Origin: an uncultured Oscillibacter sp.
GTDB taxonomy: Bacteria; Bacillota; Clostridia; Oscillospirales; Oscillospiraceae
Direction of reading: 5' to 3'
Assembly (NCBI GenBank): GCA_910587705.1
Contig: CAJUMX010000006.1
Span: 100,829-164,828 of the forward strand
Length of the DNA stretch: 64,000 nt
Below are positions 39,846 to 47,578 of this stretch, one piece after another. Positions within the stretch are counted from its first letter, which is position 1. Each line of letters begins with the position of its first letter. The translations under genes were made by a program, and so were the position numbers. The notes under the pieces are model-generated. The model saw only the letters and a program-made list of their open reading frames with translations. It did no database searches and was not told the DNA's origin.

Positions 39846-40031
39846 TCAGAAGGACGCTTTGCGGACGCCGGGGATCTCGCCCTTATAGGCCAGCTCCCGG
39901 AAGCAGATACGGCACACGCCGTAATCACGGAGATACGCGTGGGGACGGCCGCAGAGCTTGCAGCGGTTGTACTTCCGGCTGGAGTACTTGGCGGGGCGCT
40001 GCTGCTTCAGAATCATGGATTTCTTAGCCAT
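39846..40031 (-). CDS. rpsN: 30S ribosomal protein S14, zinc type
   Basis: A 61-residue type Z S14. The zinc ligands are in CKLCGRPHAYLRDYGVCRIC. Its stop lies at the end of the GACGCCTCAG motif of the repeat block that follows. Confidence 0.97.
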   Translation of the reverse strand: MAKKSMILKQQRPAKYSSRKYNRCKLCGRPHAYLRDYGVCRICFRELAYKGEIPGVRKASF

Positions 40032-40045
40032 TCTTCTCTCCCTCC

Positions 40046-40600
40046 TTAGCGGGCGAAGGGCGCGCCGACCTGGGTGAGCAGGGCGCGGGCCTCTTCGTCG
40101 GTGTGCGCGGTGGTGCAGATGACCACGTCCATGCCCCGGATCTTGTCGATTTTATCATACTCGATCTCAGGGAAGATCAGCTGCTCCCGGATGCCCAGGG
40201 CGTAGTTGCCCCGGCCGTCAAAGGCGTTGGGGCTGATGCCCTGGAAGTCACGGACGCGGGGCAGGGCCACGTTAAAGAGGCGGTCCAGGAACTCCCACAT
40301 CTTCTCGCCGCGGAGGGTGACCTTCGCGCCGATGGGCATATTTTCACGGAGCTTGAAGTTGGCGATGTTCTTCCGGGAACGGGTGATGATGGGCTTCTGA
40401 CCGGTGATCTGGGCCAGGTCCCGGACCACGTTGTCCAAAATCTTGACGTTTTCCTTAGCCTCGCCGCAGCCCACGTTTACGACCACCTTGTCGATTTTGG
40501 GAATCTGCATGACGCTCTTGTAGCCAAACTGCTTCATCAGGGCGGGAGCGACCTCGGAGGCGTACTTCGCCTTGAGGTTGGGCACTTTCTTATCAGCCAT
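40046..40600 (-). CDS. rplE: 50S ribosomal protein L5
   Basis: A 184-residue 5S rRNA-binding protein of the central protuberance. PKIDKVVVNVGCGEAKENVK, TGQKPIITRSRKNIANFKLR and the C-terminal GMDVVICTTAHTDEEARALL are characteristic. It follows rplX by 17 bases. Confidence 0.97.
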   Translation of the reverse strand: MADKKVPNLKAKYASEVAPALMKQFGYKSVMQIPKIDKVVVNVGCGEAKENVKILDNVVRDLAQITGQKPIITRSRKNIANFKLRENMPIGAKVTLRGEKMWEFLDRLFNVALPRVRDFQGISPNAFDGRGNYALGIREQLIFPEIEYDKIDKIRGMDVVICTTAHTDEEARALLTQVGAPFAR

Positions 40601-40617
40601 GTTTCACTCCTCCTCCC

Positions 40618-40971
40618 TTACAGCTCGGCGCCGCACTTCTTGCAGATGCGGACGCTGACGTTTTTCTCTTTGCCGGCCACGGTTTTCTTCTCTACCTTGT
40701 GGCCCACCCGGGTGGGCTTGCCGCACTTGGGGCAGACCACCTGGACCTTGCAGGCGGCGATGGCGGCTTCCCGCTTGACGATGCCGCCCTCCTCGCCCTG
40801 GCGGCGGGGCTTGATGTGGCAGGTGACCAGGTTCATGCCCTCCACCACGACTTTATTCTCCTTCGGCAGGGTGGCAATGACCTTGCCCTGGTGGGTGCTC
40901 AGGTCCTTGTCCTTACCGCCGTCGCCGGAGAGGCGGACGACCGTGTCGCCCTTTTTGATGTTCATAGACAT
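40618..40971 (-). CDS. rplX: 50S ribosomal protein L24
   Basis: A 117-residue L24, an early 23S assembly protein. The KOW fold begins MNIKKGDTVVRLSGDGGKDK, and the C-terminus contains a four-cysteine zinc-ribbon-like set (CPKCGKPTRVG and ICKKCGAEL). An ATG two codons downstream (MNIKK) is an equally possible start. Confidence 0.96.
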   Translation of the reverse strand: MSMNIKKGDTVVRLSGDGGKDKDLSTHQGKVIATLPKENKVVVEGMNLVTCHIKPRRQGEEGGIVKREAAIAACKVQVVCPKCGKPTRVGHKVEKKTVAGKEKNVSVRICKKCGAEL

Positions 40972-40984
40972 TTCCTTGCCCTCC

Positions 40985-41353
40985 TCAAATCACTTCGGGC
41001 GCCAGGGACAGGATCTTCATGTAATCCTTGTCCCGCAGCTCGCGGGCCACGGGCCCAAAGATACGGGTGCCGCGGGGGTTCTTGTCGTCCTTGATGAGGA
41101 CCGCCGCGTTGTCGTCAAACCGGACATAGGTTCCGTCGTTCCGGCGGATGCCCTTGGCGGAGCGGACGATGACGGCCTTGACCACTTCGCCCTTTTTCAC
41201 GGTGCCGCCGGGGGCGGACTTGCGGACGGAGGCCACGATCACGTCCCCGATGTTCCCGTATTTGCGCTTGGAACCGCCCAGGACGCGGATGCACTTGATT
41301 TCCTTGGCGCCGGTGTTGTCGGCGACCTTCAGGAAGGTTTCCTGCTGAATCAT
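40985..41353 (-). CDS. rplN: 50S ribosomal protein L14
   Basis: A 122-residue L14 at the subunit interface. MIQQETFLKVADNTGAKEIK, GDVIVASVRKSAPGGTVKKG and RIFGPVARELRDKDYMKILS are diagnostic. Gene order rpsQ-rplN-rplX is standard. Confidence 0.98.
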   Translation of the reverse strand: MIQQETFLKVADNTGAKEIKCIRVLGGSKRKYGNIGDVIVASVRKSAPGGTVKKGEVVKAVIVRSAKGIRRNDGTYVRFDDNAAVLIKDDKNPRGTRIFGPVARELRDKDYMKILSLAPEVI

Positions 41354-41367
41354 GTCTCGACGCCTCC

Positions 41368-41631
41368 TTACTTCGCTTTCTCGATGATCTCAACCACACG
41401 CCAGCGCTTGTCCTTGGACAGGGGGCGGGTCTCCATCACCTTTACCTTGTCGCCGATTCCACAGCTGTTCTGCTCGTCGTGAGCTTTCAGCTTGTAGGTA
41501 CGGCCGACGATCTTCTTATACAGAGGGTGGGCTACCCGGTCCTCGATGGCGACCACGACGGTCTTGTCCATCTTGTCGGAGACCACCTTGCCAACCCGGG
41601 TCTTACGGGAGGAAGTTCTCTTCTCGTCCAT
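41368..41631 (-). CDS. rpsQ: 30S ribosomal protein S17
   Basis: An 87-residue OB-fold S17. KTRVGKVVSDKMDKTVVVAI, HPLYKKIVGRTYKLKAHDE and the TRPLSKDKRWRVVEI tail are typical. Confidence 0.97.
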   Translation of the reverse strand: MDEKRTSSRKTRVGKVVSDKMDKTVVVAIEDRVAHPLYKKIVGRTYKLKAHDEQNSCGIGDKVKVMETRPLSKDKRWRVVEIIEKAK

Positions 41632-41648
41632 GTTTCCTTACCTCCTTC

Positions 41649-41858
41649 TCACTGCTTGCCGGAAGCGGAGAGCTCCCGGAGCACGGTCTTGACTCGGGCA
41701 ATGTCATGCTTGGTCTCCCGGATTTTCACGGGATTGTCCAGCTGGTTGGTGGCGTGCTGCATACGAAGGAAAAACAGGTCCTTCTTCAGCCCCGTCAGCT
41801 TCTCGTTCAGCTGCTCCGGGGTCATCTTGCGAATCTCACGAATTTCACTTGCCTTCAT
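41649..41858 (-). CDS. rpmC: 50S ribosomal protein L29
   Basis: A 69-residue helical hairpin protein at the exit tunnel that forms part of the signal-recognition and trigger-factor docking site. The start ATG at 41858 has AGGTGAGT upstream and gives MKASEIREIRKMTPEQLNEK; the longer frame overlaps rplP. Only one base separates it from the rplP stop, which suggests coupled translation. Confidence 0.95.
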   Translation of the reverse strand: MKASEIREIRKMTPEQLNEKLTGLKKDLFFLRMQHATNQLDNPVKIRETKHDIARVKTVLRELSASGKQ

Positions 41859-41859
41859 C

Positions 41860-42282
41860 TTACTCACCTGCTTCCTCGGCGCGGGCGATGACCTTGGTCT
41901 TGATGGGCAGCTTGTGGCTGGCCAGACGCAGGGCCTCGCGGGCAACTTCTTCCGACACGCCGGCGATCTCGAACATGACGCGGCCGGGCTTCACAACGGC
42001 AACCCAGAACTCGGGGGAGCCCTTACCGGAACCCATGCGGGTCTCAGCAGGCTTCTTGGTCACGGGCTTGTCAGGGAAAATCTTGATCCAGACCTGGCCG
42101 CCACGCTTGGTGTAACGGGTCATGGCGATACGGGCCGCCTCAATCTGGTTGCTGGTGATCCAGGCGGGCTCGGTGGCCACCAGGCCATACTCGCCGTACG
42201 CCAGGGTGTTGCCACGGGTGGCCTTGCCGGTCATACGGCCGCGGTGCACGCGGCGGTATTTGACTCTCTTCGGCATCAGCAT
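41860..42282 (-). CDS. rplP: 50S ribosomal protein L16
   Basis: A 140-residue L16 near the A-site tRNA elbow. MPKRVKYRRVHRGRMTGKAT, the loop containing GGQVWIKIFPDKPVTKKPAE and RMGSGKGSPEFWVAVVKPGR are diagnostic. Translation can start at 42282 (overlapping the rpsC stop, 9 bases from GGAGG) or two codons later. Confidence 0.96.
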   Translation of the reverse strand: MLMPKRVKYRRVHRGRMTGKATRGNTLAYGEYGLVATEPAWITSNQIEAARIAMTRYTKRGGQVWIKIFPDKPVTKKPAETRMGSGKGSPEFWVAVVKPGRVMFEIAGVSEEVAREALRLASHKLPIKTKVIARAEEAGE

Positions 42283-43196
42283 TAGTTGCTTCCTCCTTCC
42301 TTGGGGGCCGCGGGAGCGGCGGGCGCTGCGGGAGCGGGACGGGCGGGGGCGCGGTTGAAGCCGCCCTGGGGACGGGGGCCGCCGCCGGCGCGGTTGAAGC
42401 CGCCGCCCTGGCCGGGCCGTCCGCCGCCGGGGCCGCGGTTAAAGCCGCCGCCCTGGCGGTCCCGATTGAAGCCGCCCCGGCGGTCGCCGTCGCGGCGGGG
42501 ACGACGCTCCCGGCGCTCCTGATAGGGCTTGGAGGTGTCCATGGTGCGGGGAGTGGTGCGCAGGGTCTGGCTCAGCACCTCGCCCTTGTAAATCCACACC
42601 TTCACGCCGATGCGGCCAAAGGTGGTGGCGGCCTCCGCGAAGCCGTACTCGATGTCGGCGCGGATGGTCTGCAGGGGGATGGTCCCCTCGTGATAGTGCT
42701 CAACGCCCGCGATCTCGCGGCCGCCCAGACGGCCGGAGCAGCAGGTCTTGATGCCCTTGGCGCCGGCCCGCATGGCCCGGGCCATCGCGTTCTTCATCGC
42801 CCGGCGGTGGGAGATGCGCTTTTCCAGCTGCTGGGCGATGTTCTCCGCCACCAGCTGAGCGTTCATGTCGGGGTTGCGGACCTCGACGATGTTCAGGCGG
42901 ACCTTCTTGCCCACCAGCTTCTCCACGGCCAGGCGGTACTGCTCGATCTGCTCGCCGCCCTTGCCGATGACCATGCCGGGCCGGGCGCAGTGCAGGAATA
43001 CCGTCACCACGTCGCCGCTGCGCTCAATTTCGATCTTGGGCACGCCGGCGCCGTACAGGGTCTTTTTGAGGTATTTGCGAATCTTCTGGTCCTCCACGAT
43101 CAGGTCGCCGACCTTCTCGTCACTGGCGTACCAGCGGGAATCCCAGTCTTTAATGACGCCCACGCGCAGGCCGTGGGGATTGACTTTCTGTCCCAT
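42282..43196 (-). CDS. rpsC: 30S ribosomal protein S3 with Gly/Arg/Phe-rich C-terminal tail
   Basis: A 304-residue S3, about 85-90 residues longer than the usual 210-220. Residues 1 to about 215 are standard: MGQKVNPHGLRVGVIKDWDS, the KH domain (VIGKGGEQIEQYRLAVEKLV) and the C-terminal domain through KVWIYKGEVL. The extra tail (DNA about 42285-42533) is low-complexity, with four GGFNR units, RGG-like stretches (RRDGDRRGGFNRDRQGGGFN) and an Ala/Pro end. It is in frame with the stop overlapping rplP, so it is genuine coding sequence. S3 lies at the mRNA entry tunnel, so a basic disordered tail would be placed to touch mRNA; this is an inference. Confidence 0.96.
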   Translation of the reverse strand: MGQKVNPHGLRVGVIKDWDSRWYASDEKVGDLIVEDQKIRKYLKKTLYGAGVPKIEIERSGDVVTVFLHCARPGMVIGKGGEQIEQYRLAVEKLVGKKVRLNIVEVRNPDMNAQLVAENIAQQLEKRISHRRAMKNAMARAMRAGAKGIKTCCSGRLGGREIAGVEHYHEGTIPLQTIRADIEYGFAEAATTFGRIGVKVWIYKGEVLSQTLRTTPRTMDTSKPYQERRERRPRRDGDRRGGFNRDRQGGGFNRGPGGGRPGQGGGFNRAGGGPRPQGGFNRAPARPAPAAPAAPAAPKEGGSN

Positions 43197-43214
43197 AAAC
43201 GGTTCTCCTCCCTC

Positions 43215-43559
43215 TTATGCCTTTTCCGCCACAGCCAGGGTGACGTGAGAAGTGCGCTTGTTGATACGGTAGGCGCGGCCCTGGGCCCGGGGCATCATCC
43301 GCTTGAGGATGGGGCCGGGCGTGGCGTAAACCTCGGACACCACCAGCTTGGCGGGGTCCATGCCGAAGTTGTTCTCGGCGTTGGCAACGGCGCTCTTCAG
43401 AAGCTTCTGCAGGGGCTCGGAGGCAGCCTTGGGGGTCTGCATCAGGATGGCCATGGCGCTGCCCGCGTCCTTGCCGCGGATCAGGTCGCAGACAATCTGG
43501 ACCTTCCGGGGGGCGATGCGGACGTAGCGCAGATAGGCCTTCGCAACTTTATTTTCCAT
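43215..43559 (-). CDS. rplV: 50S ribosomal protein L22
   Basis: A 114-residue L22 lining the exit tunnel. It shows KAYLRYVRIAPRKVQIVCDL, KSAVANAENNFGMDPAKLVV and the tunnel loop RMMPRAQGRAYRINKRTSHV, where macrolide-resistance changes occur elsewhere; it appears wild type. The ATG at 43559 is chosen because GGAGG is 9 bases away; the ATG at 43568 abuts the site. Confidence 0.96.
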   Translation of the reverse strand: MENKVAKAYLRYVRIAPRKVQIVCDLIRGKDAGSAMAILMQTPKAASEPLQKLLKSAVANAENNFGMDPAKLVVSEVYATPGPILKRMMPRAQGRAYRINKRTSHVTLAVAEKA

Positions 43560-43579
43560 GTTCTGCATCCTCCTTCAAC

Positions 43580-43840
43580 TCAGTCCTTCCGGTGTCCGCG
43601 GAAGGTGCGGGTGGGGGCGAACTCACCCAGCTTGTGGCCGACCATGTCCTCCTGGACGTAGACGGGCACGTGCTTCCGGCCATCGTGCACGGCGATGGTG
43701 TGGCCCACGAAGGAGGGGAAGATGGTAGAGCTGCGGCTCCAGGTCTTGAGGACCTTCTTCTCGTTCTTCGCGTTCATTTCCTCGACCCGCTTCAGAAGCT
43801 CGGGGGCAACGTACGGGCCTTTCTTAATGGATCTGCTCAT
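43580..43840 (-). CDS. rpsS: 30S ribosomal protein S19
   Basis: An 86-residue S19 of the 30S head. MSRSIKKGPYVAPELLKRVE, RSSTIFPSFVGHTIAVHDGR and HKLGEFAPTRTFRGH are diagnostic. Confidence 0.98.
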   Translation of the reverse strand: MSRSIKKGPYVAPELLKRVEEMNAKNEKKVLKTWSRSSTIFPSFVGHTIAVHDGRKHVPVYVQEDMVGHKLGEFAPTRTFRGHRKD

Positions 43841-43856
43841 GTTTCATCTGCCTCCC

Positions 43857-44693
43857 TTACTTCTCGTTGCGGCGCTTGACGATGAATTTGCTGGTGGGGT
43901 TCTTCTTCTTCCGGGTCTTGTAGCCCAGAGCCGGTTTGCCCCAGGGGGTCACGGGCCCGGAGCGGCCAACCGGGGCGCGGCCCTCGCCGCCGCCGTGGGG
44001 GTGGTCGCAGGGGTTCATGACGGAGCCCCGGACGGTGGGACGCCAGCCCATGTGGCGCTTGCGGCCCGCTTTGCCGATGTTGATGTTGGCGTGGTCAATG
44101 TTTCCCACTTGGCCGATGGTGGCCATGCAGTTGGTCCGAACAATCCGGACCTCGCCGGAGGGCATGCGGATCTGGGCGTCTCCGCCCTCTTTCGCCATGA
44201 GCTGAGCGGCAGTTCCGGCGGAGCGCACCAGCTGGGCGCCGTTGCCGGGGTGAAGCTCGATGTTGTGGATCATGGTGCCCACGGGGATGTTGGCCAGGGG
44301 GAGGGCGTTGCCCTCCTTGATGTCGGCGTTGGGGCCGGACTCCACCTTGTCGCCGGCCTTCAGGCCCACGGGGGCCAGAATGTAGCGGCGCTCGCCGTCC
44401 TCATACTCCAGGAGGGCGATGTTGGCGGAGCGGTTGGGATCGTACTCCAGGCGGAGGACGGTGGCGAAGCAATCGTGCTTGTCGCGCTTGAAGTCGATGA
44501 CACGGTATTTCCGCTTGTTGCCGCCGCCCCGGTGGCGGACGGTGATACGGCCGTAGCTGTTCCGGCCGGCGCTCTTTTTCAGGGTCTCGGTGAGCTTGGG
44601 CTCGGGCTTGGCCTTTTTGTCAATGCCGTCGAATCCGGAGACCGTCATCTGACGCCGGGAGGGAGTCGTCGGCTTAAAGGTTTTAATAGACAT
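43857..44693 (-). CDS. rplB: 50S ribosomal protein L2
   Basis: A 278-residue L2, required for subunit association and peptidyl transfer. RITVRHRGGGNKRKYRVIDF, the C-terminal GSVMNPCDHPHGGGEGRAPV with the conserved histidine, and KRRNEK are characteristic. Confidence 0.98.
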   Translation of the reverse strand: MSIKTFKPTTPSRRQMTVSGFDGIDKKAKPEPKLTETLKKSAGRNSYGRITVRHRGGGNKRKYRVIDFKRDKHDCFATVLRLEYDPNRSANIALLEYEDGERRYILAPVGLKAGDKVESGPNADIKEGNALPLANIPVGTMIHNIELHPGNGAQLVRSAGTAAQLMAKEGGDAQIRMPSGEVRIVRTNCMATIGQVGNIDHANINIGKAGRKRHMGWRPTVRGSVMNPCDHPHGGGEGRAPVGRSGPVTPWGKPALGYKTRKKKNPTSKFIVKRRNEK

Positions 44694-44718
44694 TTGTCGT
44701 TACACTCCTTCCGTAGAA

Positions 44719-45012
44719 TCAGACCATGCCATCAAAGAACTCGATGGTCTTGGAATCGGGGGTCAGCTGGACGTAGGCCTTTTTCCACGTCTTGGTCATG
44801 CCGGGACGGCCCGCGCCCATGCGCTTTTCCTTGCCAGGCACCGTCAGGGTGTTGACGGCGGCCACCTTCACGCCGAAGATTTCCTCTACAGCCTTCTTGA
44901 TTTCCACCTTGCCGGCATCCTTGGCCACCTCAAAGACGTACTTCTTGTCGGCGGCTCCGGCCATGGCCCGCTCGGTGATGACGGGGCGGATCACGATATC
45001 GTATGCGGTCAT
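44719..45012 (-). CDS. rplW: 50S ribosomal protein L23
   Basis: A 97-residue L23, the trigger-factor dock at the tunnel exit. VIRPVITERAM and YVFEVAKDAGKVEIKKAVEE are typical. The start overlaps the rplD stop by one base. Confidence 0.97.
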   Translation of the reverse strand: MTAYDIVIRPVITERAMAGAADKKYVFEVAKDAGKVEIKKAVEEIFGVKVAAVNTLTVPGKEKRMGAGRPGMTKTWKKAYVQLTPDSKTIEFFDGMV

Positions 45013-45635
45013 TACGCGTACACCTCCTCGATTTTGGCGAGGGCGGCCTGATCCACCACCAGGTACTTGGCGTTCACGATGTCATAGACATTCAGCTGCG
45101 CCGCGGGGGTGGTCAGCACGCCGGGAAGGTTCCGGGCGCTCTTGACGATCGTCTCGTCCATGGCGGGGGTCACCACCACGGCCTTGCCGTCGACCTTGAC
45201 AGCGTTCAGGAACTTGCGGAACTCGGCGGTTTTGATTTCCGTCTGCTTGATGGCGTCGATCACCACCAGGCAGCCCTCGGCAGCCTTGGCGGAGAGGACG
45301 GACTTCAAAGCCAGACGGCGAACCTTCTTGTTCAGCACGTAGCGGTAGCTCCGGGGCTTCGGCGCAAAGACGATGCCGCCGTGGGTCCACTGGGGAGCCC
45401 GGGTGCTGCCCTGGCGGGCGTGGCCCGTGCCCTTCTGGCGCCAGGGCTTCTTGCCGCCGCCGGAAACTTCCGCGCGGGTCAGGGCGCTCTGGGTGCCCTG
45501 GCGGCAGTTGGCCAGGTGGTTCTTTACCACCTCGTGGACGACGGACTCATTGGGCTCAATGCCGAAGATCGCGTCGCTGAGTTCCACAGTGCCGACTTCT
45601 GCGCCGGCCATGTTCAAAACTTTCACAGTAGACAT
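45012..45635 (-). CDS. rplD: 50S ribosomal protein L4
   Basis: A 207-residue L4. The tunnel loop (RAEVSGGGKKPWRQKGTGHA, then RQGSTRAPQW) is conserved, and the C-terminal Rossmann-like part is present. In proteobacteria L4 represses its own operon through the S10 leader; whether this one does is unknown. Confidence 0.97.
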   Translation of the reverse strand: MSTVKVLNMAGAEVGTVELSDAIFGIEPNESVVHEVVKNHLANCRQGTQSALTRAEVSGGGKKPWRQKGTGHARQGSTRAPQWTHGGIVFAPKPRSYRYVLNKKVRRLALKSVLSAKAAEGCLVVIDAIKQTEIKTAEFRKFLNAVKVDGKAVVVTPAMDETIVKSARNLPGVLTTPAAQLNVYDIVNAKYLVVDQAALAKIEEVYA

Positions 45636-45653
45636 TTATTCAGCACCCCTTTC

Positions 45654-46373
45654 TCACTTGCTTCTGGCGGAGGCCTTCTGCGGGTTACGGCCGGAAGCCT
45701 TCTGCGGGTTCTTGCTGATGTCCGCACCGGCCTGCTTGACCTTGTGGACCTTGACCGTGGACTTGATGGTTACCAGCCCGCCCTTGGGGCCGGGCACCGC
45801 GCCGCAGACCACCAGCATGTTCAGCTCGGGGTCCACCTTGACGACGGAGAGGTTCTGCACAGTGACCTGATCCACGCCCATGTGGCCCGCGCCGTCGCGG
45901 CCCTTCATGATGCGGCCCGGGGTCGTGCCCGCGCCCAGAGAGCCCTGGTGGCGGTGAACGGGGCCGCCGCCGTGGGTGTTCCGCTTCACGGCCGCGCCGT
46001 GGCGCTTGACAACGCCCTGGAAGCCATGGCCCTTGCTGGTGCCGGTGACGTCCACGAAGTCTCCCGCGGCAAAGGCGTCAGCCTTGATGATGTCGCCCAC
46101 GTTCAGTTCGGCGGCGTTCTCCAGGTCGAACTCCTTCAGGTGCTTCTTGGGCGCTACGCCCGCCTTGTTCAGGTGGCCCAGCTCGGGCTTGGTGAGCTTG
46201 CGCTCTGCAATGTCCTCGAAGCCCAGCTGCACGGCCTCGTAGCCGTCCTTCTCAGCCGTCTTCTTCTGCACGACCACGCAGGGACCCGCCTCGATGACCG
46301 TGACAGGGATCACATGGCCGTTCTCGTCAAAAATCTGGGACATGCCCACTTTTTTGCCGATGATCGCTTTCAT
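45654..46373 (-). CDS. rplC: 50S ribosomal protein L3
   Basis: A 239-residue L3. MKAIIGKKVGMSQIFDENGH, the central loop HGAAVKRNTHGGGPVHRHQG and SLGAGTTPGRIMKGRDGAGH are diagnostic. The C-terminus is about 25 residues longer than usual and contains a tandem NPQKAS repeat (KNPQKASGRNPQKASARSK). It follows rpsJ after a 124-base structured gap. Confidence 0.97.
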   Translation of the reverse strand: MKAIIGKKVGMSQIFDENGHVIPVTVIEAGPCVVVQKKTAEKDGYEAVQLGFEDIAERKLTKPELGHLNKAGVAPKKHLKEFDLENAAELNVGDIIKADAFAAGDFVDVTGTSKGHGFQGVVKRHGAAVKRNTHGGGPVHRHQGSLGAGTTPGRIMKGRDGAGHMGVDQVTVQNLSVVKVDPELNMLVVCGAVPGPKGGLVTIKSTVKVHKVKQAGADISKNPQKASGRNPQKASARSK

Positions 46374-46497
46374 GTAGGTTCCTCCTTAAATAAGGTTATT
46401 GGTTGGGCGAGGCGGCCATTGGGAACCGTTGCTCGGCCAACTTGACCCGCTCATCTCAAAAACGCGATGAGCTGCGGTACAAACATGGGAATGGGGC
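46374..46497 (-). promoter_or_regulatory. Structured 124-bp spacer between rpsJ and rplC
   Basis: On the transcribed strand a 7-bp hairpin (GCTCATC/GATGAGC) and a longer interrupted stem (GTTGGCCGAGC against CTCGCCCAAC) lie just before the AAGGAGG of rplC. The CCTTATTTAAGG segment could hide part of that site. Other gaps in the operon are 10-25 bases, so this is a candidate autoregulation site; no known motif is recognised. Confidence 0.4.
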
Positions 46498-46809
46498 TTA
46501 GAGCTTAATCTCAATCTCCACGCCGGCAGGGAGCTCCAGGGCCATCAGGGCCTCCACAGTCTTGGGGGAGGACTTGGTGATGTCGATGAGCCGCTTGTGG
46601 GTCCGGCGCTCGAACTGCTCCCGGCTGTCCTTGTGCTTGTGGACGGAGCGCAGGATGGTGATGATCTCCTTCTTGGTGGGCAGGGGGATGGGGCCGGAAA
46701 CCTCGGCGTCGGTGCGCTTGGCGGTTTCCACGATCTTCTCCGCGCTCTGGTCGATTACCTGGTGATCATACGCCTTCAGGCGGATACGGATCTTTTCCTT
46801 CTGTGCCAT
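46498..46809 (-). CDS. rpsJ: 30S ribosomal protein S10
   Basis: A 103-residue S10 (NusE), first gene of the cluster and also a transcription antitermination factor. MAQKEKIRIRLKAYDHQVID, the loop GPIPLPTKKEIITILRS and HKDSREQFERRTHKRLIDI are diagnostic. The ATG at 46809 follows AGGAGGA; the frame continues upstream but without a site. Confidence 0.98.
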   Translation of the reverse strand: MAQKEKIRIRLKAYDHQVIDQSAEKIVETAKRTDAEVSGPIPLPTKKEIITILRSVHKHKDSREQFERRTHKRLIDITKSSPKTVEALMALELPAGVEIEIKL

Positions 46810-47094
46810 GTTGGGGTTCCTCCTAATTCGTACGGTTTTTTGAATGGGCCTCGATTCCGTACGGCGAGAAAATTTTTCTGTCCACTCATCCGTGCGTATC
46901 ATTCCAGCTCATGAAAAAACCCGGCGCAAAGCAAGCCGGTTCCGTCATGGCGCGGCGATCTACGCTCGCGTACAGACCTTTCTCAGCCGCCCGATTATCG
47001 GACATACTCCCCGGAAGTTACCTCTTTCGAGCAATCTCCCGGTTCATCGCGGTCGCAGGGCGCAGAGGATGTCCTCTCCGTCGCATGCCCATAC
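46810..47094 (-). promoter_or_regulatory. S10 operon leader with attenuator-like terminator
   Basis: About 280 bases of leader lie between the promoter and rpsJ. At 46913-46944 the minus strand reads AACCGGC, a 9-base loop, GCCGG, then GTTTTTT, an intrinsic-terminator shape inside the leader. Upstream are further complementary runs (for example TACGCGAGCGTA). This fits transcription attenuation of ribosomal protein synthesis; the effector is unknown. Confidence 0.5.
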
Positions 47095-47123
47095 ATAATA
47101 ATTGAAAATCGCTCCCATGTCAA
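47095..47123 (-). promoter_or_regulatory. Main promoter of the S10-spc-alpha cluster
   Basis: On the minus strand TTGACA (47118-47123), 17 bases, TATTAT (47095-47100). The A/T-rich sequence directly upstream (47124-47153) resembles an UP element. On the plus strand that same sequence forms a hairpin (AGAGAAATT/AATTTCTCT) with a T run. The next about 140 bases to 47293 hold nothing recognisable. Confidence 0.88.
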
Positions 47124-47293
47124 GAGAAATTTTGCTGTAATTTCTCTTTTTTTCATGGAATGCACCGTCGCTTTGCCGAAGGTCTCACTGAACCTCCCCT
47201 CCCAAACGGGCGATCCGCAAAGACGCCTCAAAAAAGCCTCACGAAGCTGGCAAAATCGTGCGAGGGCCATCAGGAGTCCCTTGAAAACAGGGC

Positions 47294-47322
47294 TTGACGG
47301 CAGGGCGGAGATATGCTATACT
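47294..47322 (+). promoter_or_regulatory. Promoter of the ABC-F leader transcript
   Basis: TTGACG (47294-47299) and TATACT (47317-47322) are spaced by 17 bases. Transcription would start near 47329, about 250 bases before the gene. Confidence 0.85.
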
Positions 47323-47329
47323 CCCCCGT

Positions 47330-47578
47330 GAACAGACCGGAAGGGGTGGAAAAGTGAGACTGATTTCCTGCTGAACGCCAAGTGACTTGGCTTCCGGCGC
47401 CGCGTAGACGGGGCCGGGGCGGCGTTGTGCCGTCATGCGGGAAAGCACAGCTCACCTCCAGCCCTCGCGTCAGATACCGCCTTGCCGCCCGTTTTGGGGC
47501 GGCTTGCGCCGTGCTGCAATGGGCCGCGGGAGGCTTTCCCGCGGCTTTTTATCTTTTCACGGCAAGGAGATGACGCGT
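47330..47578 (+). promoter_or_regulatory. Attenuator-type leader of the ABC-F gene
   Basis: The leader is about 250 nt. A short ORF at 47354-47374 (GTG start, peptide MRLISC) follows AAGGGG by a few bases. Next come a hairpin GCCAAG TGA CTTGGC (about 47377-47391), several GC-rich stems including GCCGCCC/GGGGCGGC (47484-47503), and a strong intrinsic terminator at 47523-47550 (GCCGCGGGA/TCCCGCGGC plus TTTTT). The gene's AAGGAGA lies right after the terminator. This is the layout of ribosome-mediated attenuation, in which antibiotic-stalled ribosomes on the leader peptide allow read-through. Confidence 0.7.

Noticed and set aside
42340..42500. Short repeated GC-rich units as a CRISPR-like array
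   Set aside because: The repeats are in-frame codons for GGFNR in rpsC with no spacers. No CRISPR array was seen anywhere in the window.
46950..47000. CTGAGA segment in the S10 leader as part of a TPP riboswitch
   Set aside because: The other conserved TPP elements (the ACC...GAACCTGATCTGG type segment and the closing stem) are absent, and the genes are ribosomal.
46995..47270. 91-codon minus-strand ORF over the S10 promoter
   Set aside because: It spans the consensus promoter and leader, lacks a ribosome binding site and has no family features.
47435..47578. In-frame N-terminal extension of the ABC-F gene from ATG 47435
   Set aside because: It runs through the terminator hairpin and GC stems of the leader, has no ribosome binding site, and its residues do not match ABC-F proteins.
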